This document shows positions 32,264 through 44,852 of a DNA stretch of 64,000 nt, piece by piece. The DNA is from Macrolepiota albuminosa (taxonomy: Eukaryota; Basidiomycota; Agaricomycetes; Agaricales; Agaricaceae). The notes under the pieces are model-generated. The model saw only the letters and a program-made list of their open reading frames with translations. It did not search any database and was not told where the DNA came from. The position numbers and the translations under genes were made by a program. Numbering within the stretch: position 1 is the first letter of the stretch; the number at the start of each line of letters is the position of its first letter. The DNA is taken from contig JAMWFC010000055.1 in assembly GCA_027475525.1 (NCBI GenBank), forward strand, positions 1,282,212-1,346,211. Reading direction: 5' to 3'.

Positions 32264-33870
32264 TCAGGCCATCAGTAAGTCAGGGACGGGGGCAATTGGA
32301 GAGTCCCCAGGCTCCCAGAATGGATTAGCAGTTGCGTCATCCATGTCGTAGTCGAGAAGTTCATCCTTGGGTGCGGGCTCATAGGAAGTGCCCAATAGCC
32401 CTGCAAGAGGCAGGGAGTCGTCATAGTCCCGTAGTGGGGACAGTGTAATCGTGGGGTTGACAGTCGGCCCTGGAGTAGGAGGGTGGGGATCAGGAAGATC
32501 TCCCGTGTCGGATGGGTACTGGCGCGTCCAGATCTCTTGGGCGTGTATGTCCTGCCTGATGAGGAGGTACATCCCCTTGGTGAACATGTCATCAAATGCA
32601 TGATGACTCTCCTGCTGCTGGAGCATAAGTTGTTGGCAGTTGCCAATGGTGGCTTCATGCCACCCATCCCACTGAGTGAGGGACTAAGGTGTCCCATAGT
32701 GATCGAGGCGTTGTAGCCTCTCGTCATCGATGGCAGCTGCCTCGTTGTATAGCTGGCTGTCACTGAAAAACATGTAGGCCAAGTAGGTGACCCCATAGGT
32801 ATATGCATGGTCAGCCCAGCTGACTGGGATTTGATTGTGAAGCAGGACATGTAAAGTGTCCGAAGTGGTAAAGATGGAAGCTGAAGCTTCCAGGATGTCT
32901 ACTGCCCAAGCCTCAAAGGTCGGGTCCTTGGTGGAGAGGGGCACAAAGGCTTGCCCCGTGGCTGCCCTGTATTTGCCGATGGCCTCTTTATAGAGGCCTG
33001 GCCGTGCAAAGACATAAGCCAGGTGTTTGTACACCGTGGACTTGGAGGGGCAGCTCATGCTGATAGCGTGTACGAGCGCAAACCCAAAGAGGCTGCACCA
33101 GTGAATACGCATGGCACGGTCCATGGCCAGACCAGTCCACACATTGGGCATTCCAGGATGCCCATAGAGAAGAGCATAGGAGCCCAGGTAGTCCAAAGCA
33201 AAAGGCTGCTTTGGGTCAGAGGGAGTCAGGCCGATGAAGGCCAGTCTCCCACTTTCCTTGCGGCGATAGATCTGCAAAGGGGCAATCATTCACGGGACTT
33301 TCTCCTGCTCCTCTGAACTCACAAAGGGTACCGCAATAGTCTTGTACAGAATCTTGTTGAGTAATTGAGACATTGTTTTGTCTCAGGCTGTGGGGTGACA
33401 ATTCATAGTCACCCGTTTGAATTCGTTGAGCAGGAGGTAGCCCAACTGATGCTGACAAATTGGCGTAAACTGGTTGTTCACCAGTGCATAGAGCCTGCAA
33501 AGCTCTCAAGGACTGTGGAGGAACCCGCAAGGTGCAATTTGGTACACCTTACCATTGTGGGGCATATGCATGGCATTGCCCTCTTTGTCAGCCTCAAAGG
33601 CCCTGGCTGCGCAGGCTTCTTGCCTGACAAAAATAGTATTGGTCACTGGCGACCAATAGAACTGGGGGAATAACCTCACACCAAAGAATGAGTTTTGGTG
33701 CTCAATAGTGTGATCACGATAGATCACCACACCAAGCGCATCAGGGATGTGCCCAGTTTCATCCTCAAGGAGGGCAGCTCCTTGTTTGGCGCTATCTTGC
33801 GCCTGACAGTCCATCTTGGCCAGTCAATTGCTGTTGCGCCGTTTGTGTGCCATGCATTGTGCTGCCATCT
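32264..33870 (-). pseudogene. Element B ORF3, C-terminal part (separated from the rest by A)
   Basis: Continues the ORF3 of B after the insertion. It carries the conserved core (DYLGSYALLYGHPGMPNVWTG, WCSLFGFALVHAI, ISWADHAY-like VSWADHAYTYG) and a fuller C-terminus than A, with acidic DYDMDDATANPFWEPGDSP. The frame changes near 33250-33290. It corresponds to residues of ORF3 in A from about 43390 to 44840. No known family recognised. Confidence 0.65.
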
Positions 33871-33875
33871 TATGC
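33871..33875. repeat. Target-site duplication of element A, left (tatgc)
   Basis: Identical to 44924-44928. Removing A and one copy rejoins ORF3 of B. Confidence 0.92.
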
Positions 33876-34108
33876 TGTAGCGTAGTCCGCTATGTGGTGT
33901 TGGCCACATAGCTTTACTTACTGTATAGTAGTAAATATTATATTATATTTATTATAATATAATATTATTTACATTAGTATATAATTAGTTTACCCTGCTG
34001 CTTACAAAGCAGCTTATTTTTGTTTTGTACTTCATAGTCAATAGACCGGACTGGTCTGATTCTGTGCAGTGTGAACACTAAGCTCACAATTCCTGTAACT
34101 TCGTTACA
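33876..34108 (+). repeat. Element A 5' LTR
   Basis: 233 bp, TGTAGC...TTACA. Homologous to the LTRs of B. It includes an AT-rich centre with palindromic TATAATATAATATTA-like sequence. No TGG-starting primer-binding site follows; instead a T run, gaatccgcc and a small inverted pair GCTAGG/CCTAGC at 34126-34145, also present in B. Confidence 0.9.
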
Positions 34109-34239
34109 TTTTTTTGAATCCGCCAGCTAGGATCTATTGCCTAGCATCCGACGTCAGTCGTTGAGTTCGTTGACAGAACTCTATCAGCTTCTCGAGCTTC
34201 TTGCACAGCCACACTGTGCAAATTTCAAACAGGGGATCA

Positions 34240-37200
34240 ATGAGTAATCCCATACCTGCAGCGCCCACTGACGGCAGGCGAAATGCCCACGACCTACGGG
34301 GAGACCCAGCAGACACCCAGGACGTGTCAGCGTCCAATGCGGGTCAGGTAAGACCCAAGGCTCGAGACCGAGGTCAGAGTACCGACCTGGCTGGGAATGA
34401 GAGCGAGGCCTGGAGAGCTGAAAGCTCACAGCAGGACAGTCCGCAACGCCTCCAGGACAAGATGCCCAGGGGATTAACGCCCCCAGTTACACAGCTGCCA
34501 GGAGGACCGCAACGGTCTAGCTGATTGGCTTCCAAAGGACCCCCGCAGGACGGCCAACAGTCAACCAGCACCTATGGCGCCCCAGGAGATGCCGAGTTGT
34601 CAGTACAGATTGGGAGAGCCCTCTCTGCAAGCTGGAGCAGTGGGACCAGGCGGTCCACAGCGGGTCCAATGCCTTCTAAAGTAGCGGAAGCCCGCTTAGA
34701 AGAGATACTGGAGGAGGCTGCAAGGCCTGAAGTATACCGCGTGGAAGATCGATTCCCATGCACACCAGCAGTGGAGGAAGCTCCGGAGGGTGTAGAGCTT
34801 CCAGAGGAGGTGATGGAGTCGTCAAGTGATGATGACGCCGGAGCAGAGGAACAGCGGCTGAAAACCGCATACACCGTGCGCTTGCGGGTGTTCTGGGACT
34901 TGCACCCAGAGGTGATGAAATACACTACCCAAGCGCAACTCGAGCGCTACGCATCAGCCCATATAGTAGCACTTAGGCGACAAGGGCACGAAGTGCCCAA
35001 TGTATTCAGTACAAAATATACTGATTTGATGGTGAGAGTGCTCACGATGGAGCTGCAAATGTATGTGCAGCGTAAGGCCACATGGCAATTGGGGGTATCG
35101 ACCCCCTGGAGCCACACATCTGAGGAATGCTCAGCATGACGCAATCAAGACGTCGGAATCGAGCTAGTGGAGGCACTAGCACGGGTGCAAGAAGTGCCCG
35201 AAGTAAGACCGGTGAGTACTTTTCATACTCCAGCAGGACAAGGGTGGCGTGAGGAGCCCCTGCACATGCGTAACCAAGACCTTAGGACAGATATGTCAGG
35301 TCTGGATGGGCACGATAGTACTGTGCTCAAAGTGGAGAGCGAGGCATCTGTGATGCCGCGCATGCCCATGGCCGAAACGTTGAGTGACAGAGTCGCATAT
35401 CAACGTATGCGCAATGGCGACCTCAGGACTAAGGGACAATCCCTTATCGACGATCAGGGCATTGTATTCGAGGGCACTAAGCCCATTGACAAGATGCGTT
35501 GTCAATTTGTCACACAGGGTCAGAAGAAGCAAGCTTCTCCAGGTCCAGGGCAGTGCAACGATCATGATCGAGATGGCGCCACAAGACGTGATGTCCCTGG
35601 TAACAGCCAGGATGACGGTCCTAGGTCGATTCCTCGAGACGAGGGCAATTATGCCCACAGTCGAGGAGGCTCGGGACGTCCTCCGCAAAGTGGATGAGGG
35701 AAGTCACTTCTCCAAGCCGCTGATTTGGCGACTAGATCCCTGGGTCAGCGGGAGGCCATTCGAATGCATCGTGAAGCCATGCACGATCGCCTGCATCGAG
35801 TAGTCGATGATGCCCTGGGCGTAACCTTACAGTTACCAGACGGAGTAAAGCTGCATAAGGCAGACAGTAGGCACATTTGCGCCTATACAGGCACATCCAA
35901 GTTCAGCGACCTGGAAGATTGGGCGATGGATGTATGCACCCATCTTGCCATGTGCTTATACGGAGGTGACCGTATGGAACGAGAACGAATCTTTGTTCTG
36001 CCTGAGTTCTTGGCCGGAGAGGCCATGGGTTGGTTTCGACAGGCAGTATTGCACGTCAACTGTGTCCAATATGACTGGACGTTTAAAGGAGTCCTTACAG
36101 GACTGTACGATCGATTCGTACACCCCTCAACGCTCCAGGATGCACGGCGGGACTTCCAGTCTGCCAAGTACACCGAGAAGTTGGGAGTACAAGGGTTCTA
36201 TGATACCCTTAATGACCATGCCCAGAACATGGCAGTATACCCGGACGGGTATACAATGCTCAAAACGTTCTTGGATGGCATTCCAGCGGACATGCGCTGC
36301 TATTTGATACGTGAGGACGGATTGTCCCCAGAAGTCAACGATGTGGAAGAATTTGTGGCATATGCCATCCAGTATGAGCAGTCTCTGAAGACTGCTAACC
36401 ACTACAAACATCGGAGTGGACACAAAGGGGGACCCAGGCGACTACCGCCTGGTGGGACACCCTCACGGGGTCAGCATGTGGGGACCTTCCTGGCCAAAAA
36501 GACCGATTTGGACCGTGACCGCAACACGTGGTTTGTTGTACGCAGAACCCCTGCTGCGAACCGAGGGCGGAGCCGCCCACGCCCAGAGCAGGCGCTGGAC
36601 AGAGAACGTCCTAAACCAAGGCCAGACTTCAAGCCGGCCAACCCACCGGGGCAGTCGGGGACTTGTTTCGCGTGTGGCCAACCAGGCCACTACGCTACCA
36701 ACTGCCCTGCAAAGCCAGGAACCCCAAGGAAGGGGTATACACCCCGCGCCCACCTTCGAGCTGCACATACTGCAGCCGCAAGTGGGAGTGATGGAGACGT
36801 ATCTGCTGATTCTGAGGCAGAGCACCCCACAAATGACCAGGAGCCTCCAGAGGAGGCATCGGGCGCCGAGCCTGAGAGTGTGGTCGTGGAGGGGGAGGAG
36901 TACGTCACAGTCGATGTATATGACAATGTCTACGACAATGAGTATTACAGTCGTGACAGCGACTCTGAGTGCCTAGCGGCAATGACGGATTGGCCGTCCA
37001 CAAAGGATCCCGAACAGAATAACGTGGTTTGGATGAAGAAGGTGACCCTTCGTTGTGCTGAGGGCACTTTGCAGCACCCTACATTGAAACGAGCAGACAA
37101 GGAGTGCCTGGTCTCGTATGTGGACGTAGACGGCCACAAGGCATGGACCCTATGGGACTCTGGGAGTACTACATCGGGCATAACACCCCAGTTCGCCCAT

Positions 37201-37533
37201 GTATACAGAATATCCATGCAGGAGTTGGATACGCCATTGGCGTTACAGCTGGGCACCGTAGGGAGCCGAGCCATGGTGCAGTATGGGACAAATGTGAATG
37301 TCCAAATGCTGGGCTCACGTAGCTGGGAATACATGGATGTAGCGAACTTTGATCGCTACAATATGATACTGGGAACGCCATTCATGCGGCGTAACAAAGT
37401 CATATTAGACTTTGACCATTGTCAGGTGCTAGTGAATGGGAAAGTGATCCCAGCCAAGCGAGCTACAGCAAACGACACAGATAATTGTCTGCGACGTCAT
37501 CGCACTATGGAGAAATGCAAGGACTCTCCATGA
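34240..37533 (+). pseudogene. Element A gag-protease with three in-frame stops
   Basis: A single frame from ATG 34240 (MSNPIPAAPTDG) to TGA 37531-37533, broken by TGA at 34522, 35137 and 35695. The capsid-like part is 35725-36450 (for example ERERIFVLPEFLAGEAMGWF; FDGIPADMR-like FLDGIPADMRCYLI). The zinc knuckle CFACGQPGHYATNC lies at about 36664-36705. An acidic linker follows, then the aspartic protease with LWDSGSTTSG at about 37150 (DSG active site) and later MILGTPFMRRNKV. The B copy has matching frames at 50134-53067. The stop at 37531 is shared by A and B and is followed by CT, a readthrough-type context, with pol in the same frame. Confidence 0.85.
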
Positions 37534-37745
37534 CTTGGCCGGCGCAGAGTGCCGACGGTGGAGGATGGGGAGGAGGAAGTGCAGGCTATGCCTGGACTGA
37601 GCGCAGACCACAACGTGGTAATGATGAGCGAGGAGGAGTATCAAGCCTCCAAGAGGAGCAACGAGCGAATAATCGCTCCTGAGATTCGAGGCGCAAGGCC
37701 TCCAGACAAACGCCATCGCAAGGCGAGACGACGGGAGGACTCAGT

Positions 37746-37899
37746 GGATGTATGTCCACCTACGTCCTCACGAGTCAAGTTGGAAGACTTGAAAGACAGC
37801 ATCCAAGAGGCGGAAGCCTCAGGGATGTATGTCCACCTACGTCCTCACGAGTCAAGTTGAAAGACTTGAAAGACAGCATCCGAGAGGCGGAAGCCTCAG
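37746..37899. repeat. Tandem duplication, period 77 bp (75/77), in pol of A
   Basis: Copies 37746-37822 and 37823-37899 with two substitutions. It shifts frame between EDSVDVCPPTSSRVKL and the RT part. B has the segment once (49828-50118 region). Confidence 0.95.
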
Positions 37900-39279
37900 A
37901 AGAGGGGGACACACGGTCCCTATGGGAGCGACCAGCCCCCCTACCGGAGTACGACTGGGCATACGACCCCCGAATGCCGCAAGAGTGGAACGAGCTGGTG
38001 GCAGCCACGTGTGCGCAAAATGCGCACCAGAGACAGATGACCGTCAAACCAGCATATTGCCAGCCAGCCCCGGACGAGGTGTCCATAGTGTACTCGCTTG
38101 TACATGAGGGAAGAAGCCTCGTGGCTTATAAGGCAGCGGCAGCGGGTGCTCCGCTGAGACTACATATACCCGATGACAGTGTCAATCGAGTGCTCGCAAT
38201 GCGTGAGCAGTATGCACCACCGCCTCGGCCACCCTCAGAGACGGTGGAAGTACTTCCCCTGGTATGTATGAAGGGGAAGCAGAAGGCGACAAGTCTTCGT
38301 GAGGAAGATATTCCTTGGTTGCGTCAGCAATGGCAAGAAGAATTTGCCGACATGGTCAACGGGACCAAGGAGGAGCTTCCACCATGGCGGGAGGTGAACC
38401 ATGAGATCAATCTCATAGACGAGAGCAAGCAGTATAAGTACCACTTGCTGCGCTGCCCGCACGCCCTCCAGGAGCAACTACGCAATAAGACTAATGGCTA
38501 TTTGAATGCTCAATGGTGGTCCCCATGCACCACCGCTCAAGCTGCACCATTATTGTGCATCCTGAAGAAGGATGGAACCCTTCAAACAGCTCTTGATGTG
38601 CGTCAGCGCAATGACAATACCATAAAGGATGTAACTCCTTTACCAGATCAAGAGGTGATCCGGGAAGACGTGGCTCGGGCAAAGTATCGCTCGAAGATTG
38701 ACCTTACTGACGCTTACGAGCAGGTGCGCATTTGCACCGAGGACGTACCCAAGACTGTATTTGCGTCAATCATGGGTACGTTCACGAGCAATATAATGCA
38801 GATTGGAGACTGCAATGCTCCAGCAACTTTCCAGAGGCTAATGACCTCTATCTTCTGAGACGTAATAGGACGTTTCATGCACGTCTACTTAGATGACATA
38901 TTCATCTACTCGGATACTATGGAGGAGCATGAGCAGCACCTCAGAGTCGTATTCGAACGACTGCACAAGTACAAGTTGTACTTGAAGTGGAAAAAATGTG
39001 AGCTCTACGCTCAGAGTATAGACTGCCTAGGGCATGTCATAGATGAGCGGGGTATCCACCCCAATCAGGACAAGCTCGATCGCATTTGGGAGTGGCGCAC
39101 GCCCCAAAACTACAATGACATCCAACGATTCGTTGGCCTTGTCAACTACATATCGAGCTTCTTGCCCGATGTCACAGCCTATACTGGGCCACTTATGGCC
39201 ATGACGCAGAACGGGTCACCATTCAATTGGAGGCTGTTGCACCAGCGGTGCTTTGAGATGGTCAAACGGATCTGTACGA

Positions 39280-39433
39280 AGACTCCGGTGATTCGACCAA
39301 TCGACCCTAGATGGGACGAGCCAATATGGCTCATTTGCGACGCGTCCAAGACAGGCAGACTCCGGTGATTCGACCAATCGACCCTAGATGGGACGAGCCA
39401 ATATGGCTCATTTGCGACGCGTCCAAGACAGGC
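39280..39433. repeat. Exact tandem duplication, period 77 bp, in RNase H of A
   Basis: 39280-39356 equals 39357-39433. TPVIRPIDPRWDEPIWLIC appears twice in two frames; B has it once. Confidence 0.97.
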
Positions 39434-40523
39434 GTCGGAGCCATGTATGGCCAGGGAAGCAGCTGGCAGACGTGCTGCCCAGCAGGGTTCATGTCGAAGA
39501 AGTTCACGACAGCCTAGCAAAACTATGCGGTGCATGAGTTGGAGACTCTTGCCATACTCGAAGCCCTCCTCAAATGGGAGGATAAGCTGATGGGATATCC
39601 CATCCACATCATAACAGACCACAAGGCCCTTGAGTTCTTCAAAACTCAGGTGAACTTGTCGCCGCGTCAGTGACAGTAGATAGACTACATGTTGAGATAC
39701 CAGTTCGACATCACCTATGTTAAAGGTGAACTCAACAAAGTGGCAGACTGCTTGTCGCGCTACTTTGAGAGTGATGTAGTTGGGGAGGCTCACGAGCCTC
39801 ATGAGTATGTGCAGGCAGACTGCCGCATAGACCCTGATGGAGAGGATTTACCTCTCCACCAATACCAGGAGCTCAGGGAGCATGTCCTGGAAGTACGCGC
39901 TATGCGTGACGATGAACGGAGGTGAAGCACTCGCCTCAGAGAGCAGCGTGAAGAGCGGGACGTAGCTGCCCAGTTGCTCAAGGAGCATGAAGCTGTGGAC
40001 CCAGCGTCCACTAGGGAGCACAAGCGCCACGATGTACCCGCTACGCTTGCGGAGATGCTCAAAGGCGAATTGCCTTCATCCCAGCCTCCTAGCCTAGTCA
40101 ATGACGACTTCCAGAAGGAAGTGGTGCAGGACTATGGCAATGATTCCCTCTTCACCGAGATAATTGCCAATCCTGATGACCATCCTCGGTTCAGGCATGA
40201 GCCTGATGGACTGATCACGATGGAGAACCGTCAAGGGGTGGCAGTGGTCTGCCTCCCCTGTACGCAAACCATTGTTACGCGGGTCTTGGACCAGGCCCAT
40301 GCCCTGGTGGGGCACTTTGGTGCCGCCTGGACGTTGGGCTACATCCAGAGATGGTATTGGTGGCCATGTATGGCCCAAGAAGTGACTAAGTTCTGCGCTT
40401 CATGCGCAGCGTGTCAGAGGGCAAAGTTGCCCCCTGGATCCCCTCCCAGGAAGCTACACCAGCTACCCATGCCGGTGAAACCTTGGGATTCGATCGGAAT
40501 GGACTTCGTAGGTCCCTTTCCCA

Positions 40524-40677
40524 AGTCCAGAGGGTTCAATTACCTCTGGGTGGTCATATGCTGCATGATGAGCATGGTGCACCTCATACCGGTGCGAACT
40601 AGTCCAGAGGGTTCAATTACCTCTGGGTGGTCATATGCTGCATGATGAGCATGGTGCACCTCATACCGGTGCGAACT
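40524..40677. repeat. Exact tandem duplication, period 77 bp, in integrase of A
   Basis: 40524-40600 equals 40601-40677, shifting frame inside the integrase core. B has this part once. Confidence 0.97.
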
Positions 40678-41862
40678 ACGCTGACGGCTAAAGAGCTGTC
40701 ATGGATCTACCTGAGGGAGATCATCAGGCTGCATGGGCTGCCTAGCACCATTGTGAGTGACCGTGACTCAAAGTTCACGTCTCAATGGTGGAGAGAACTC
40801 CACAAACTGCTAGGAGCACGACTCCTTATGTCGACGTCCTTCCATCCTCAAACGGATGGGCAGACAGAGCAGGCTAACTGCAGTATAGGTCAGATTCTGA
40901 GGGCAGTTGTTCACCCTGACCAACGGGACTGGGTGGACTGGTGTCCACTCACTGAGTTCGCGATTAACGCGAGTATCTCAGATACCACAGGGTATGCGCC
41001 CTTTGAACTCAACGGAGGGTACTTGCCCTCCATGCTGCACGAAGTTCGTGCTGATACGGTGGCTCACCGTGGAGTTGTCGAGTTCGCCAGGCAGGCCCTG
41101 GAGAACATTGCGGCGGCACATGACGCCATCATAGAGATGCAAGTCTTCCAGGCAAAAAATGCCAATCACCATAGGCGAGCAGACCCGCCAATAGCAGTAG
41201 GAGCATTGGTCTACCTATCAACGCGTAATCTGAAGCTCTCAAAGGGATGGGCGAGTAAACTCTGCCCGAAATGGGTAGGCCCATACCGCGTCCTAGACGC
41301 AGAGCCAAGTACCTCCAACTACGTGCTGGAGCTGCCTCTGGCATTACAGGAACAACGCATCGTTCCTAAGTTTCATGTGTCGCTGTTGCGACCATACAGC
41401 GCGTCTGATGATGCGCTGTTCCCTAACAGGGCAACCCCGGGCCCCTATGATTTTGGGGCTCGAGACAATGATGAATGGTTTGTTGAGTGCATAATTGGGC
41501 ACCGGTGGACTGAGCATAACACGCTCGAGTTTGAAGTATGTTGGTCCCTGGGGGACACAACATGAGAGCCACACTCCCATTGCTCCAAGTCAGCGGCACT
41601 TGACTGTTATTTGGAGTTGAAGGGCGTTAAGCGCCCACATTAATTAAGTAAGCATGCCGGCGCTTAATTTGATCGGCAGTGCTGATCGCGGCTTGGCTGA
41701 GTTGGTCAGCAGCTGTGGCTGAAACACGTCTTAAAAGGCGAAATTTCTTTTTCACCTTTTTCCCTCAACCATGGACAACATGCCCGTGGACCCATCTGAG
41801 CAGCAGCAGCAGCACCTTGAGTTTGCGCCATCGGTCTTACCGTTGGCTGGAGGGGGGGGCAG

Positions 41863-44852
41863 ATGGCTCCCCCGCTGACCCAAAATGCGCCCCAGTGGGG
41901 ACAATCGCAAGCAGCTGTGGGCTTCCCACAGCAGCAGCCGGTGATCAGTGGCTATCTGCCACTTCAACCCATGCAGGGCAACTTCGTGCCCCAGAACGCA
42001 CCTGTGGGCGGCTATCAGCCCCAACAACCAGTATTGGGCACTTATGCGCCACATCACACCAAGGGCCAATCCCAACAACAGGCCTATGGGGGGCTAGTCA
42101 ACCCCCAAGAAGCGCCAGGATGGGGCCAGTTTGCCCCCGCTATGGCGAGAGGGGCTATAGGCACACATCCTTTGCCCCAGTTTACGGCCCCGGCGCACTA
42201 CCCTGGGATGGGTGGTGTGCCCGTAATGATGCCGTACCCCCCGGCTTGGATGGGGGCTTGGGGCGCAATGCCCCAGTACAGCGACTCGCATGAGTCGCAA
42301 GCCAAGGGAGGCCGGTCGATTTCCCTGTCGACCACAGCACCAATTGACAATCTAGAGGGACGCAAAGCATCCCTCGTGCAGGCCACCGCGGCCATTGAGA
42401 GTACAGAAACTCTCAATACAGAACGGAGCATCAGTTCATCGGCTGATGCGCCGATGGAGAGCTTGGCCAAGCTCTCCTTGCTACAGCGGCTGGAAATGCC
42501 GCACCAATCCGAGCCCAGCTCGGAAGAAGAGTCGCGTCCTTGACGCGACAAAGGAAAAGCACGGGCTGTCGAGCCCACTCACAACCAGGACTTAGTCCTG
42601 GCTACCCTTCTCCAACGTCTGGAAGATAACGGGTACAATGTACCTGCAGAGTCAGCATTCCTCCACAATGCGGAGGCAGTCGTCCTCATCTGCTGGATGA
42701 TGGACGACATGGATCATATGCGTGCGCAGCGCAAAACTGATCTCCTTGCCCTTTCGGCCGCTTATAAGCGGCAGACTACACCCCCGAGTCGGGACACTGA
42801 CTCCAGCAAAAGGGCGTGTCGGCAAGGAGTGGAGGACACGCCCTCCCGCTCGACTAAGTCGAGCGTTGCTGCCCCCGGCCGGGAGGCCGGTCTAGGACGG
42901 GACATCCTACCCTATGAAGATGCCCCTGCTCCAGCCGCCCCCTGGCTTATCCAGCACCTCGCCAGCGGCACGTCTGAGGTCACGTCTTTGCAACCAGTAT
43001 CCATGGTGTCCACCACGTACTCTGGGGAGCAGAGTTCCAGGGGCGTGAGCACACGCCCCACTGAGGCCAAGGCCTCACAACCCCGAAAGGATCGTCGGGG
43101 TAAGCAACCGGAAGTGCGCGCCTACGTCAACGTGCACTTCCCCGAGGATGCCCCGAAAGGGGCCCCAGGGGCTAACATCCCCTTTTTACCCGCTATACTG
43201 GTAGAGGGCCTACCAGCCCGACTCCCGCAGTGTGTGTGGGCTATGGACCCACGATCTGAGAAGTCAGAGCCGGAGAGGCTGCTCTCCCCACCCTCCGACG
43301 ACGAGTGGTACGAGGAGCCTGAAGAGACTCGTATGGAATCCCCTGTGCCGCACAAGACGGCGGCACAACGTATGGCACGCAAACAGCGCAACAGCAATCA
43401 ACGGGCCAAGATGGAATGTCAGACGCAGAATAGCACCAAGCAAGGAGCTGCCCTCCTCGAGGACCAAACTGGGCACATCCCTGATGCACTCGGTGTTGTG
43501 ATCTATCGAGATCACACTATTGAGCGCCAAAACTCAAGGACCAAACTGGGCACATCCCTGATGCACTCGGTGTTGTGATCTATCGAGATCACACTATTGA
43601 GCGCCAAAACTCATTCTTTGGCGCGGGGTTAGCTCCCCAATTCTATTGGTTGCCAATGACCAATACCATCTTCGTTGGGCAAGAAGCCCACGCAGCCAGG
43701 TCCTTCGAGGATGATAAAAAGGGCAATGCCGTGGCGACGCCCCACAACAGTAAGGTGTACTAAGTAGCACCTCGCAGGTTTCCCCGCAGTCCTCAAGAAG
43801 TCCGCAGACTTCATGCACTGGTTAACAACCAGTTTACGCCGCTTTGTCAGCGTCAGTTGGGCTACCTCTTGCTCAACAAATTCAAGCGGATGGCGCTCAA
43901 CTGCCACCCTACGGCCCAAGACAGAGCTATGTCTCATCTACTCGACGAGGTCGAGTATAGGACTATCGCGGTACCCTTCGCAAGTCCAGAGGAGCGGGAG
44001 AACGTCCCACAAATGATTGTGCTGTTGCAGCTCTATCGCTGCAAAGAGGGAGGGAAAATTGCCTTTGTCGGCCTTACCCCCCCTGATCCAAAGCAACAAT
44101 TTGCTTTGGACTACCTGGGCTCATACACCCTCCTCTATGGACGTCCTGGAACGTCCAACGTATGGACCGGTCTGGCCATAGACCAAGCCATGCGCATTCA
44201 TTGGTGCAGCCTCTTTGGGTTTGCGCTTGTACGCGCCCTCAGTGCCAGCCGCCCCTCCAAGGCCACGGTACACAAGTACCTGGCCTACGTCTTTGCCAGG
44301 CCAGGCCTCTACAAAGAGGCCGTGGCTGAGTACGAGGTGGCCACGGGGCAAGTCTTCGAGCCCCTCCACGCCAACGACCCTACCTTTGAGGTTTGGGCTG
44401 TGGACATCTCAGAAGCGTCAGCTTCCGTGTTCACCACTTCGGACGCGTTACACGTCCTTCTTCACAATCAAATTCCGGTCAGCTGGGCTGACCATGCGTA
44501 CACTTATGGGGTCACCTACTTGGCCCATCTATTCTTCAGCGACAGCTGGCTCTACAACGAGGCGGCTGCTATCGATGACAAGAGGCTACAATGCCTCAAC
44601 CATTACGGTACACCCCAGTCCATCGCTCAGTGGGATGGGTGGTGCGAGGCCACCATTGGCGATTGCCAACGCCTGATGCTCCAGCAGCAGGACAGTTGTC
44701 GTGCATACGACAATGCGCTCGCCAAGGGGATGTACCTCTCCATCGGGCAAGACATTCATGCCTGCGACATCTGGACGTGCCAGTACCCGTCCGACACCGG
44801 GGATCTGCCTGATCCCCAACCACCTGTCCCGGGGTCGACCATCGATTCATAG
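41863..44852 (+). pseudogene. Element A ORF3, unrecognised protein between pol and 3' LTR
   Basis: A frame of about 970 codons beginning MAPPLTQNAPQWGQSQ, or from ATG 41771 if a G8 run at 41852-41859 is passed with a frame change. The N-terminal 230 residues are Pro/Gln/Gly-rich. The middle is charged (MMDDMDHMRAQRKTDLLALS). The C-terminal about 330 residues look folded (DYLGSYTLLYGRPGTSNVW; SLFGFALVRAL; PVSWADHAYTYGVTYLAHLF). No signal peptide, transmembrane helix or cysteine pattern of an envelope protein is visible. It has stops at 42541 (TGA) and 43761 (TAA), and the 43460 duplication shifts frame. The last codons come from the join to the LTR tail. B has the same ORF, so it is a family trait. 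Function unknown. Confidence 0.7.
43460..43613. repeat. Exact tandem duplication, period 77 bp, in ORF3 of A
   Basis: 43460-43536 equals 43537-43613. The homologous stretch of B at about 33680-33770 has the sequence once. Confidence 0.97.

Larger units (their letters stand above)
37549..41643 (+). pseudogene. Element A pol: reverse transcriptase, RNase H, integrase, chromodomain
   Basis: RT spans about 38540-39230 with SKIDLTDAYEQVRI and the catalytic YLDD near 38885. RNase H follows (DASKTGVGAMYG; ITDHKALEFF). Integrase has the His/Cys zinc domain (GHFGAAWTLGYIQRWYW, CASCAACQRAK), then MDFVGPFP, VSDRDSKF and HPQTDGQTEQANC, the D-D-E core. A chromodomain (DEWFVECIIGHRW... then EVCW) ends the protein and would direct insertion to modified chromatin. 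Stops include TGA 38856, TAG 39515 and TGA 41563 (Trp codon in B). Frame jumps occur only at the 77-bp duplications 37746, 39280 and 40524; B has single copies there. Confidence 0.88.

Noticed and set aside
39280..43613. The 77-bp duplications as a retroelement-specific mutation mechanism
   Set aside because: The same period occurs in intergenic DNA and in an unrelated LTR, and the related element B lacks them.
41863..44852. ORF3 as an envelope gene
   Set aside because: The position fits, but no signal peptide, transmembrane helix, cleavage site or cysteine pattern is visible.
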